This document shows positions 1 through 7,520 of a stretch of 64,000 nucleotides of DNA, piece by piece. The DNA lies in contig NZ_CP141608.1 in the NCBI RefSeq assembly GCF_035581345.1, forward strand, positions 2,014,501 through 2,078,500, in the 5' to 3' direction. Within the stretch, counting starts at the first letter, position 1, and every line of letters begins with the position of its first letter. The position numbers and the translations under genes were made by a program. The stretch is from Pseudomonas sp. JQ170C (GTDB lineage Bacteria; Pseudomonadota; Gammaproteobacteria; Pseudomonadales; Pseudomonadaceae). The notes under the pieces were generated by a model that was not told the origin of the DNA, made no database searches, and saw only the letters and a list, made by a program, of their open reading frames with translations.

Positions 1-1
1 G

Positions 2-1432
2 GTGGTGGATGCCAGTGGCGGTACGTTGCGTCTGCGGGAGAAAGGCCAGTGGCTCGACTTCCCTTACCAGACCTTGCGCCTGGAAAGCACCCTGGCGCCA
101 CGCCGCATAGACACGCGCCTGGATTTTCGCGGCGAGCGCCTGGGCGAGCTTGCCCTGGTGACACAGCTGGACCCGGTAGCCCGCAATAAGCCACTGAGCG
201 GTAATTTCCGCCTGACTGGCCTGGACCTGGCCATTGCCCGGCCGTTCGCACCGATGGTCGAGCGCCTGGCCGGGCAGTTGAATGGCAATGGCCAGCTATC
301 CGGCACCTTGCTGGCGCCGCAGGTCAACGGCAGCCTGGCCTTGAGTGGGGGAGAAGTCAGTGGCGCGGAACTGCCGATCAGCCTGGAGGATTTGAATGTT
401 CAGGCTTTGATTGCCGGCGAGCAGGTACAGCTCAATGGTGCCTGGAAAAGCGGGGAAGCGGGTGAGGGCAGCTTGCGCGGACAAGTCGGCTGGGGTCAGG
501 CCCTGGCGGTCGATCTGCAGTTGCAGGGGCAGCGCCTGCCCGTCAACGTCGAACCCTATGCCGCGCTGGAGATCGCGCCCAACCTCAAGATCAGCGTGCA
601 GGGCGACAAGCTGGCGGTGACAGGCAAAGTGCTGGTGCCCAAGGGCAAGATCACCGTACGCGAGCTGCCGCCTTCGACGGTCAAGGTCTCCGACGATACC
701 GTGATCGTTGGCCACCAGACCGAAGAGGGCAAGGCGCCCATGGCAGTCGCCATGGACATCGATGTTGAAGTCGGCCAGGACAAGCTGTCGTTCTCGGGCT
801 TTGGCCTGACGGCCAATCTGCTGGGGCATGTGCATATCGGCGACAACCTCGACACCCGCGGCGAACTGAGCCTGGCCGACGGTCGCTATCGCGCCTATGG
901 CCAACGCCTGACCATTCGCCGCGCGCGCCTGCTGTTTGCCGGGCCGATCGACATGCCTTATCTGGATATCGAAGCCATCCGCCAGACCGATGACGTGATC
1001 GCCGGTATTCGCCTGAGCGGCAGCGCCGAACAGCCGACCACCCAGGTGTTTTCCGAGCCGGCCATGAGCCAGGAACAGGCGTTGTCTTACCTGGTACTGG
1101 GGCGCCCCCTGGGTACCACCGGTGAAGACAACAACATGCTGGCCGAAGCAGCGCTGGGCCTCGGCCTGGCCGGCAGCGCCGGGATCACCGGCAGCCTGGC
1201 CTCAAGCCTGGGCATTGACGATTTCCAGCTCGACACCCAGGGCAGCGGTACCAGCACCAGCGTTGTGGCGAGCGGCAATCTGACCGAGCGATTGAGCCTG
1301 CGCTACGGGGTGGGGGTGTTCGAGCCGGTCAACACGGTCGCCTTGCGTTACAAGTTGAGCAAGAAGGTCTACCTGGAGGCGGCCAGCGGCCTGGCAAGTT
1401 CGCTGGATATTTTCTACAAGCGGGATTTCTGA
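2..1432 (+). CDS. tamB: TamB, translocation and assembly module inner-membrane subunit (C-terminal part, 5' partial)
   Basis: The reading frame is open at the left edge, so only the last 476 residues are seen of a protein normally over 1,200 residues long. The sequence is rich in alternating polar and hydrophobic beta strands with many Gly, Asn and Asp turns, as in the TamB (DUF490) C-terminal domain, and it ends in an aromatic residue (FYKRDF) as outer-membrane-targeted strands do. TamB is anchored in the inner membrane, spans the periplasm as a beta-taco groove and works with the Omp85 protein TamA in outer-membrane assembly and phospholipid transport. The true start, and presumably tamA, lie to the left of the window. 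The family call is confident; the local role is from family knowledge. Confidence 0.93.
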   Translation: MVDASGGTLRLREKGQWLDFPYQTLRLESTLAPRRIDTRLDFRGERLGELALVTQLDPVARNKPLSGNFRLTGLDLAIARPFAPMVERLAGQLNGNGQLSGTLLAPQVNGSLALSGGEVSGAELPISLEDLNVQALIAGEQVQLNGAWKSGEAGEGSLRGQVGWGQALAVDLQLQGQRLPVNVEPYAALEIAPNLKISVQGDKLAVTGKVLVPKGKITVRELPPSTVKVSDDTVIVGHQTEEGKAPMAVAMDIDVEVGQDKLSFSGFGLTANLLGHVHIGDNLDTRGELSLADGRYRAYGQRLTIRRARLLFAGPIDMPYLDIEAIRQTDDVIAGIRLSGSAEQPTTQVFSEPAMSQEQALSYLVLGRPLGTTGEDNNMLAEAALGLGLAGSAGITGSLASSLGIDDFQLDTQGSGTSTSVVASGNLTERLSLRYGVGVFEPVNTVALRYKLSKKVYLEAASGLASSLDIFYKRDF

Positions 1433-1440
1433 GGCGGGGC

Positions 1441-2022
1441 CTAGCGCACGGTCGCCGCTTCGATGAACTCGTTGCTGTCGGCGGTGCCTTGCGCAGGTTC
1501 AGGTGCGCGCCGGGGGGCGATCAGGTGGGTGTACTCTTCGATGAGCCGGTTGAGGGCTTCGGGGGGCTCGCAGGCCTGGAACTGCATGCGGATCTGCACT
1601 TCGTCAGGGTCTCGCCCCTCACCGCTGCGCTTGCTCTGCCCGCCCAGGGTCACGAAGAAGCGTTCGTGGTTCAGGCCCTGCGCCGCTTCGGCGTTGTCGG
1701 TGTTGAGGATCTTGACCGACAGATCGACCTGCATCCGCTCCAGCGCCAGCCCCCGGGGTGACACAAGGGCAATCAGGGGGATTTGCATCCGGTGCTGGTC
1801 ATCCATGGCCACCTCGACCATTTTCGCCTTCATCGGCGCCCCCAGGGCCTCGGCGTCGTAATCGAAGAATTGGTCGAACAGCTTGATGTACTGCTGGGCG
1901 ATGAGGGTGTTGGTGGCCGCCGCGGCTTCCTGAAGGCCGCGGGTGATGTCGCACAGGTCGCTGGCGATGATCGGTACATTGTTCGAGGGGCGATCGTCCA
2001 CGATTTCGCACTCCATAGGCAT
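1441..2022 (-). CDS. DUF2589 domain protein (first of a pair)
   Basis: This 193-residue protein has an N-terminal helical stretch, a central segment with the DUF2589 core (MQIPLIALVSPRGLALERM, around residues 80-100) followed by beta strands, and a low-complexity Pro/Ala/Glu tail. It shares the PLIA.V.....I/L.E/R..D...I pattern with its upstream neighbour, so the two look like divergent paralogues. No signal peptide or membrane segment is seen. It is the last gene of a three-gene minus-strand set (Mor-like regulator, DUF2589, DUF2589) and ends 9 bp from the convergent tamB stop. The function of the family is unknown. An in-frame ATG two codons later (2016) is an alternative start. Confidence 0.8.
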   Translation of the reverse strand: MPMECEIVDDRPSNNVPIIASDLCDITRGLQEAAAATNTLIAQQYIKLFDQFFDYDAEALGAPMKAKMVEVAMDDQHRMQIPLIALVSPRGLALERMQVDLSVKILNTDNAEAAQGLNHERFFVTLGGQSKRSGEGRDPDEVQIRMQFQACEPPEALNRLIEEYTHLIAPRRAPEPAQGTADSNEFIEAATVR

Positions 2023-2030
2023 TGAGCGTA

Positions 2031-2053
2031 AGCCCCTTGTTGGCCAAGGGGCT
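2031..2053 (-). other. Hairpin between the two DUF2589 genes
   Basis: AGCCCCTTG and CAAGGGGCT form a perfect 9-bp stem with a 5-nt loop in the 70-bp gap between the two DUF2589 genes. No U-run follows on the minus strand, so it could be a weak or Rho-dependent stop, or an mRNA-stabilising stem that sets different expression of the two genes. Confidence 0.5.
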
Positions 2054-2092
2054 GGGTTGATGGCAGTTCCGGCACGGCACGGATGCGTCGAC

Positions 2093-2746
2093 TCAGGCGC
2101 TCGGGCGCGCGTTGTTGGCCTGATCGGGCATTGGCAAGGCGTTGTCGGTAGGCAGCTTGTCGAGGTTCCCGGCCTCTGTGTCCGGCAACATGACCGGCTT
2201 GGTCGCAGCGTCAGTCAGGAAGTCGATTACCCGCTGCAAGGCCTCCGGTGGTTCCTGGCGTCGGACCTTGGTGTTGAACGCGTAGCGAGCCCGGGTATCG
2301 GTCTTGCGCGTCTGGCTGGATTTGTGACTGACCTGGCCCCTTACATTGAGCTTGAACGGTCCCCACCCCAGTGACGCACCAAAGCTTGCCGTACCCGCTG
2401 TTTCGCTGGCGCTCTCGGCTTGCTGGCTGATCGTCAGTTCAAAGTCGATGTTGCCTTCTTCAATGACGATGTTGGGGTGGGTCACCGCGGCAATCAGGGG
2501 GATCTGCATCTTTTTCGAGACCGTCCCCTGATACACCCCTTGCTCGTCGGTGATGGTCTCGTCGTAGTCGAACTGGATGGAGACGGCCTTGCCCTCCTGG
2601 ATGCACACACCCATGAGGAAGTCGGCGTAGGACTTGCTGGCCGAGGTCTGGGCCTGAATCATTGCCTGCAAGGGGCCGGAGATCATTCGGTCCAGCGGCA
2701 GTGCGTTCAATACCGAGCCGATCAAGCTGTTATCGATGGTGGCCAT
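2093..2746 (-). CDS. DUF2589 domain protein (second of a pair)
   Basis: This 217-residue protein matches the DUF2589 layout well: an N-terminal amphipathic stretch (LDRMISGPLQAMIQAQ, about residues 18-33), the phrase FLMGVCIQEGKAVSIQFDY, the core QIPLIAAVTHPNIVIEEGNIDF (about 81-103), then a Ser/Thr-rich beta region and an acidic, Pro-rich tail. No signal peptide is seen. A Shine-Dalgarno AAGGA lies 9 nt before the ATG at 2746. It follows the Mor-like regulator by 62 bp on the same strand, which suggests co-transcription. DUF2589 proteins have no established function that I know of; the pairing of two paralogues with a phage-type activator is the notable feature. Confidence 0.82.
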   Translation of the reverse strand: MATIDNSLIGSVLNALPLDRMISGPLQAMIQAQTSASKSYADFLMGVCIQEGKAVSIQFDYDETITDEQGVYQGTVSKKMQIPLIAAVTHPNIVIEEGNIDFELTISQQAESASETAGTASFGASLGWGPFKLNVRGQVSHKSSQTRKTDTRARYAFNTKVRRQEPPEALQRVIDFLTDAATKPVMLPDTEAGNLDKLPTDNALPMPDQANNARPSA

Positions 2747-2808
2747 GGGGCTTTTCCTTGTCGTCGATGCACGTCAGTGTGCGGGTAGGCGTGGGTTGCT
2801 CAAGCCGA

Positions 2809-3204
2809 TCAGGTCGAAAGGCCCTGGGGCGCACAAGCTTCCTGGCGGCGGATGTTGCCGATCTGGCGCAGGCTCAATCCGTACTTGTTGGCCAACATGC
2901 TGCGTGACAGGCCATCGGCGCTTTCGCGCTGGATCTGTTGATTGCGCAACTGGCGAAGAAAGTGGTCGACCTTGGGGATTTCCAGGGCCATGCCGGCGTA
3001 ATGCTTGATCAGGGCGTCCAGCGCCTCCGGAGGCAACACCTCGGCCAGGGCGGTGCGCTCACGATGCTTGGGGATGTATTTGGGTCGCCCCCCGTAGGCG
3101 CAGGTCAGGTTGTAGGCATGCTCGATACCCAGGCATTGGACGAGCATTTGCAGTGAGTGGGGCAGTTGGTGGACGTCGATGCGTTCCAGGTCCTGTAGCT
3201 CCAT
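2809..3204 (-). CDS. Mor/C-type transcriptional activator-like protein
   Basis: The 131-residue product resembles the Mor transcription activator family of phage Mu: an N-terminal all-helical part with the motif GGRPKYIP (about residues 38-45), a middle segment of amphipathic helices, and a C-terminal helix-turn-helix (LSRSMLANKYGLSLRQIGNIRRQE, about 100-123). Mor proteins bind as dimers to activate transcription of phage genes. AAGGA lies 8 nt before the ATG. It is first in the unit that carries the two DUF2589 genes, so it may control them or itself. No other phage genes are seen nearby, so it could be a domesticated regulator. Confidence 0.75.
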   Translation of the reverse strand: MELQDLERIDVHQLPHSLQMLVQCLGIEHAYNLTCAYGGRPKYIPKHRERTALAEVLPPEALDALIKHYAGMALEIPKVDHFLRQLRNQQIQRESADGLSRSMLANKYGLSLRQIGNIRRQEACAPQGLST

Positions 3205-3424
3205 GATGACTTCCTTCTGGGGAGTGATTGGGCATCACCATGGTTGAACATCCGGACGGGTCGTAACAGGCTGCAAGCACGGCAGGAGGGGTAGGGTTTG
3301 TGTATGAGGTTTGTAGGTCTGAGGAGCCGTTTAAATGGGAAAACGACACGCCATTTGCCCGCAGCCGTTGTTCCGCCGTTGGCGCTCGCTGACAGGGGTG
3401 GCCAGGTAGGGCAACCCATGAACA

Positions 3425-3883
3425 TCAGCACGGACGCGCCAGCAGCAGGCTGATCTGCCCCAGGTACGGTGCAGGTCGAGTCAGTGCATGGGCGGGCAGG
3501 GTGCGCCAGTCGACCAGGACGCAGAGGGCGTTGAGCGTGCGGTCGGCCTGGCTGCCGATCGACTGTGAGCGGAACTCGCGGCGATACAGCACCTGGGTCC
3601 GGTTGACGGCGCTGGTTTCGCTCGGATCGCTCAACGTCAGGCTCACCGCTTTGGGGAGCAAGGCCTGGGGCAGGGTGAAGTAGGCGGTCGTCGGCTGGCT
3701 GTCGAGGTGTCCGGCCAGGCGCGAGCGCTGCCATAGCTGTTGCCATTGGCTGGCGCCGGCCGAATCGGCCAATTGCCTGCCGAGCGTGTGGCGTTGTTCA
3801 GGTGAGAGCGTAGCGGTGGGCACTGCCTGGGCGTTGAGGCAGGCCAGCAGGGCGAAGCTGCTGAGAAGGCGGCAGGTGAGCAT
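3425..3883 (-). CDS. Hypothetical secreted protein
   Basis: I do not recognise the family. The 152-residue product starts with a clear signal peptide (MLTCRLLSSFALLACLNAQA, cleavage probably after AQA), so a periplasmic location is likely. The mature part is about 130 residues, Leu/Ser/Gln-rich, with few acidic residues and two cysteines (CVL and the C-terminal Cys). There is no lipobox. It is separated from the Mor-like gene downstream by about 220 bp that contain no convincing gene, so it probably forms its own unit. The reading frame is supported by a sensible signal peptide and by codon use. Confidence 0.62.
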   Translation of the reverse strand: MLTCRLLSSFALLACLNAQAVPTATLSPEQRHTLGRQLADSAGASQWQQLWQRSRLAGHLDSQPTTAYFTLPQALLPKAVSLTLSDPSETSAVNRTQVLYRREFRSQSIGSQADRTLNALCVLVDWRTLPAHALTRPAPYLGQISLLLARPC

Positions 3884-4030
3884 GGCGGTCGTCCGTTTGT
3901 CCGGGGAGAAGCTCGGGACGCCATGGTTTCAACTGCAAGGTGGCTGCAAAAGGAGGAAATTGTCCGGCTGCGATGTATGATGCGCACGGCCCGACCAGGG
4001 CCTTTACCCCGATGTCGCAAGGATTAATCA

Positions 4031-4219
4031 ATGACTCAAGGTCAACGCCTGAAATACTCCATTCTGATCTCCCTGCTGGTGCTGGGGATCATGCTCGGCC
4101 TGTCCTACCTGCAGAAACAGGGGACGATCAGTGAGCAAGTGTTCCAGTACATTGCCATTGGCGTGGCCATTGCCGTGGTGGTGGTCAACGGCATCATGCG
4201 CCGCAAGGTCAAGCCTTGA
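4031..4219 (+). CDS. Small two-helix inner-membrane protein
   Basis: This 62-residue protein has two predicted transmembrane helices (ILISLLVLGIMLGLSYL, about residues 11-27, and IAIGVAIAVVVVNGIM, about 41-56), with basic residues before the first and after the second (RRKVKP). That gives a hairpin with both ends in the cytoplasm. AAGGA lies 7 nt before the ATG. It is a short single-gene unit followed by a strong palindrome at 4231-4250. I recognise no function; similar small membrane proteins occur in other pseudomonads. Confidence 0.72.
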   Translation: MTQGQRLKYSILISLLVLGIMLGLSYLQKQGTISEQVFQYIAIGVAIAVVVVNGIMRRKVKP

Positions 4220-4230
4220 GGTGACTTGCG

Positions 4231-4250
4231 TGGCCGGCGTTCGCCGGCCA
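4231..4250. terminator. Palindromic hairpin between convergent genes
   Basis: TGGCCGGCG and CGCCGGCCA form a perfect 9-bp stem around TT, placed between the convergent stops at 4219 and 4256. It is very GC-rich but lacks a long U-run on either strand, so it may act as a weak bidirectional terminator. Confidence 0.5.
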
Positions 4251-4255
4251 TTCAC

Positions 4256-4642
4256 TCAGCGTGTGCGGGTGTGCTCGAGAATGTTGCGAGCCTCGGCATT
4301 GAGGCTGTAGCACTTGTCGCTGCCCATGCTGATCACGCCTTCGGTACTCAAGCGCTTGAGCACTTCGCGCACACTGAGAAACGACAGCGGGATATCCAGC
4401 TGTTCAAGCTGGCTATGCACCCCGCGCACACCGATGCTGCGACCGTTCCTGTCAGCCATGTGCAAGGCATCGATGACTTTGAGGCGGATCAGGCTGGTAC
4501 GCAGCCCGTACGAGCGCAGCAGCTCGCGAATGTGTTCGTTGCCGTGACGCTCGGTATCGCCGCCGCTCGCGGTGTTGGCCAGGGCTTGCCGAGCCTTGTG
4601 CTTGGGTCTGTCGGCGATCACCGACTGCTGCTGGTTGTACAT
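4256..4642 (-). CDS. Fur-like winged-helix protein without a metal-binding domain
   Basis: The 128-residue product carries a Fur-type DNA-binding module: LRSYGLRTSLIRLKVIDAL (about residues 43-61), then SIGVRGVHSQLEQL and LSFLSVREVLKRLSTEGVI (about 90-108), matching the helix order of the Fur winged helix. The His/Glu-rich dimerisation and metal-binding domain and CxxC zinc motif of true Fur/Zur are absent; the protein ends about 20 residues after the wing. It may be metal-independent, or may modulate another Fur protein. AAGGAG is 7 nt before the ATG. It is often annotated as an Fe2+/Zn2+ uptake regulator, but metal sensing is not supported by the residues present. Confidence 0.7.
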   Translation of the reverse strand: MYNQQQSVIADRPKHKARQALANTASGGDTERHGNEHIRELLRSYGLRTSLIRLKVIDALHMADRNGRSIGVRGVHSQLEQLDIPLSFLSVREVLKRLSTEGVISMGSDKCYSLNAEARNILEHTRTR

Positions 4643-4989
4643 GTGAATACTCCTTTTCGTGGCCAGTCCAGGTCTGTGAAAAATGTTCCCTACACCCTAT
4701 AAGACGAACGAGCGTGGAAAAACTGCAGTGCCTGGTGAAATAAATTTATCGGGCCACTCAGGTAAAGACGTATCTGAGCGGTCAATCCCGTAAATTTAAT
4801 GGCTGCACGTCGGTGCAGGAGTATCCGTGAGCCCAGCGGCTGTGGTCCTGTGTAGGAGCGGGCTTGCCCCGCGAGAGGCCGGTACCGCCAGCAAAATGGC
4901 TGTTGTCTGAACCATTGATCGCGGGGCAAGCCCGCTCCTACCGGTCCGGTCGCAAGACGGTATCTTCAGGGTCTGCGGTTCCCTGGTTG
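4643..4989. other. Intergenic region with a REP pair
   Basis: These 347 bp between the Fur-like gene and trhP hold no convincing gene. The first 150 bp are AT-richer and should carry the promoter of the Fur-like gene; the second half holds an inverted pair of REP elements (4852-4941). Confidence 0.6.
4852..4941. repeat. REP pair (BIME)
   Basis: The 23-bp unit GTAGGAGCGGGCTTGCCCCG plus CGA (4852-4874) is repeated in inverted orientation at 4919-4941, separated by 44 bp. The same unit recurs at several other intergenic sites in this window, as expected for pseudomonad REP elements mobilised by a RAYT-type transposase. Confidence 0.88.
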
Positions 4990-6333
4990 CTACCGTGGGG
5001 AAAGTTCGCTCCCGCTGTGAACCAGTTCTTTGAGTAACAAGCCAAACGCCAGGTCTACCTGCTCCGGGATCGGCAGATAGACCGTGTGCCCATCTCCCGG
5101 CGCCACTTCGATTGCCGCCCCCTGGCGATCACGTAACTGATGCAGGTCGAAGTGATAGTTGCCACGCGGCGTCATCAGTTCCAGGTGATCGCCCAGGGCA
5201 AAGCGGTTCTTGACCCGTACTTCGGCCAGGCCGTCGACGCGCTCACCGGTCAGTTCGCCGACAAACTGCTGGCGCTCCGACACCGAGTTGCCGCGCTGGT
5301 AGTTCTGGTATTCATCATGCACGTGGCGGCGCAGGAAGCCTTCGGTATAGCCGCGTTGGGCCAGGGATTCGAGGTTGAGCATCAGGCTGCGGTCGAACGC
5401 ACGGCCGGCCACCGCGTCGTCGATGGCCTGGCGATAGGCCTGGGTGGTGCGGGCACAGTAGAAATGCGATTTGGTCCGGCCCTCGATTTTCAGCGAGTGC
5501 ACGCCCATGCGGGTCAGGCGCTCGACATGCTGGACGGCACGCAAGTCCTTGGCGTTCATGATGTAGGTGCCATGCTCGTCTTCAAACGCCGGCATGTCTT
5601 CGTCCGGGCGGTTGCTCTCCTGAAGCAGGAACACCTGGTCGGTCGGTGCGCCCACACCCAGGGTCGGTTGCACTTCACGGACGATATCGCCGCTGGCGTC
5701 TTCGGTGGCCGGTGTGGCGCTGTACTTCCAGCGACAGGCATTGGTGCAACTGCCCTGGTTGGCGTCGCGGCGGTTGAGGTAGCCCGACAGCAGGCAACGG
5801 CCGGAGTAGGCCATGCACAGGGCGCCATGGACGAACACTTCCAGCTCCATGCCCGGCACGTGCTGGCGGATCTCTTCGATCTCTTCCAGCGACAATTCCC
5901 GGGACAGGATCACGCGGGTCAGGCCCTGGCTGCGCCAGAACTCGACGCTGGCCCAGTTCACCGTGTTGGCCTGGACCGACAAGTGGATCGGCATCTGCGG
6001 GAAATGCTGGCGCACCAGCATGATCAGGCCCGGGTCGGACATGATCAGGGCGTCGGGGGCCATTTCGATCACCGGTGCCAGGTCCTTGAGGAAGGTCTTG
6101 AGCTTGGCGTTGTGCGGGGCGATGTTGACCACCACGTAAAAGCGCTTGCCCTGAGCCTGGGCTTCCTTGATGCCGAGGGCCAGGTTGGCGTGATCGAACT
6201 CGTTGTTGCGCACGCGCAAGCTGTAGCGCGGTTGGCCGGCATACACGGCGTCGGCGCCGTAGGCAAAGGCGTAGCGCATGTTCTTCAGGGTGCCGGCAGG
6301 GGCGAGCAATTCGGGTTTGGCAAGGAGGGTCAT
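4990..6333 (-). CDS. trhP: tRNA 5-hydroxyuridine synthesis protein TrhP (U32 family, YegQ)
   Basis: This 447-residue protein is a full-length U32-family member. The U32 signature EVFVHGALCMAYSGRCLLSG (about residues 168-187) is intact, and further cysteines (GSCTNACRW) fit the iron-sulfur site of this group. The N-terminus (LLAPAGTLKNMRYAFAYGAD) is the TIM-barrel start common to the family. In E. coli the homologue uses prephenate to hydroxylate U34 of certain tRNAs; older annotations call it a protease, which is not supported. It is alone on the minus strand, flanked by a REP pair downstream and a divergent transporter upstream. Confidence 0.9.
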   Translation of the reverse strand: MTLLAKPELLAPAGTLKNMRYAFAYGADAVYAGQPRYSLRVRNNEFDHANLALGIKEAQAQGKRFYVVVNIAPHNAKLKTFLKDLAPVIEMAPDALIMSDPGLIMLVRQHFPQMPIHLSVQANTVNWASVEFWRSQGLTRVILSRELSLEEIEEIRQHVPGMELEVFVHGALCMAYSGRCLLSGYLNRRDANQGSCTNACRWKYSATPATEDASGDIVREVQPTLGVGAPTDQVFLLQESNRPDEDMPAFEDEHGTYIMNAKDLRAVQHVERLTRMGVHSLKIEGRTKSHFYCARTTQAYRQAIDDAVAGRAFDRSLMLNLESLAQRGYTEGFLRRHVHDEYQNYQRGNSVSERQQFVGELTGERVDGLAEVRVKNRFALGDHLELMTPRGNYHFDLHQLRDRQGAAIEVAPGDGHTVYLPIPEQVDLAFGLLLKELVHSGSELSPR

Positions 6334-6455
6334 GATTGCGCCGGGGTAAAAGGCGCGGATGCTAACGCTATTGCGGCAAGCGACTATTGATCTGCATCAA
6401 GGGCACTTTTACCTGGGCGCTGCGCACTAACGTTGTGAACAGCAATGGAGCGCAC

Positions 6456-7520
6456 ATGAACCAAACTGCCCAGCAGCACAAGGCCCTGATCCTATTCCTG
6501 GCCCTGGTCACCATCGCCTTTATCTGGATACTGCTGCCGTTCTACGGTGCGGTGTTCTGGGCGGTGATCCTCGGGATTCTGTTTGCGCCGATGCAACGGC
6601 GGCTGCTTTTGCGCCTGGGCTGGCGCCGAAACCTGGCCGCAGGCGTGACATTGCTGGTGTGCCTGATGATCGCCATTTTGCCGGTGATCGTGATCAGCAC
6701 CTTGCTGGTGCAGGAAGGGGCGGCGTTGTACCAGAAGATCGAAAGCGGCCAGTTGGACATCGCCGGCTATCTCGAACGCTTCCAGCAGCTGCTCCCGACC
6801 TTTGTCCAGAATGGCCTGGACCGCATGGGCCTGGGTAACTTTGAAGGCATGCGCGACAAAATCGCCAAGGGGGCGATGCAAGGCAGTCAGTTTTTTGCAA
6901 GCCAGGCCTTCAGCTTTGGGCAGGGCACCTTCGACTTTTTGATCAGCTTCGGCGTGATGTTGTACCTGCTGTTCTTCTGCCTGCGTGACGGCGCCGAACT
7001 TGCGCGTAAAGTGCGCACCGCAGTGCCGTTGGCTGAGCAGCAGAAGCGCCGCCTGCAACTGAAGTTCAACCGCGTGGTACGCGCCACGGTCAAGGGCAAC
7101 CTGGTGGTGGCCGTGACTCAAGGGGCCCTGGGGGGAATCATCTTCTGGGTTTTGGGTATCCCGAGCCCGTTGGTCTGGGGCGTGCTGATGGCATTTCTGT
7201 CGTTGCTACCGGCCGTGGGGGCTGGCATCGTCTGGGCGCCCGTGGCCATCTACTTCCTGGCGACCGGAGCGATGTGGCAAGGGGTGGTGCTGGCCGCCTT
7301 CGGCGTGTTCGTGATCGGCCTGGTGGATAACCTCTTGAGGCCGATGCTGGTGGGCAAGGACACGAAAATGCCGGACTACCTGATCCTGATCTCCACCCTG
7401 GGTGGCCTGGCCGTGTTCGGCCTCAATGGCTTTGTGATCGGGCCGCTGATCGCCGCGCTGTTCATCTCCAGCTGGGCGATCTTCGTTTCAACCAAGCCGC
7501 AGGTGCAGTTGCCCAGTTAG
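6456..7520 (+). CDS. AI-2E family transporter
   Basis: The 354-residue product has about eight membrane segments, with hydrophobic pairs near the N-terminus (ALILFLALVTIAFIWILLPF, AVFWAVILGILFAP), a soluble middle loop (about residues 95-150) and a C-terminal cluster ending with LGGLAVFGLNGFVIGPLIAALF. This is the pattern of the AI-2E (PerM/TqsA/UPF0118) family, whose members export small molecules or act as ion antiporters. I chose the ATG at 6456, 5 nt after GGAG; an open frame reaches back to 6387 but has no ribosome site. It converges with the TonB receptor, whose stop overlaps its 3' end by 4 bp. The substrate cannot be told from sequence. Confidence 0.88.
   Translation: MNQTAQQHKALILFLALVTIAFIWILLPFYGAVFWAVILGILFAPMQRRLLLRLGWRRNLAAGVTLLVCLMIAILPVIVISTLLVQEGAALYQKIESGQLDIAGYLERFQQLLPTFVQNGLDRMGLGNFEGMRDKIAKGAMQGSQFFASQAFSFGQGTFDFLISFGVMLYLLFFCLRDGAELARKVRTAVPLAEQQKRRLQLKFNRVVRATVKGNLVVAVTQGALGGIIFWVLGIPSPLVWGVLMAFLSLLPAVGAGIVWAPVAIYFLATGAMWQGVVLAAFGVFVIGLVDNLLRPMLVGKDTKMPDYLILISTLGGLAVFGLNGFVIGPLIAALFISSWAIFVSTKPQVQLPS

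Noticed and set aside
4990..6333. Annotation of the U32 protein as a collagenase-like protease
   Set aside because: It fits TrhP (YegQ), a tRNA-modification protein; protease activity is not supported.
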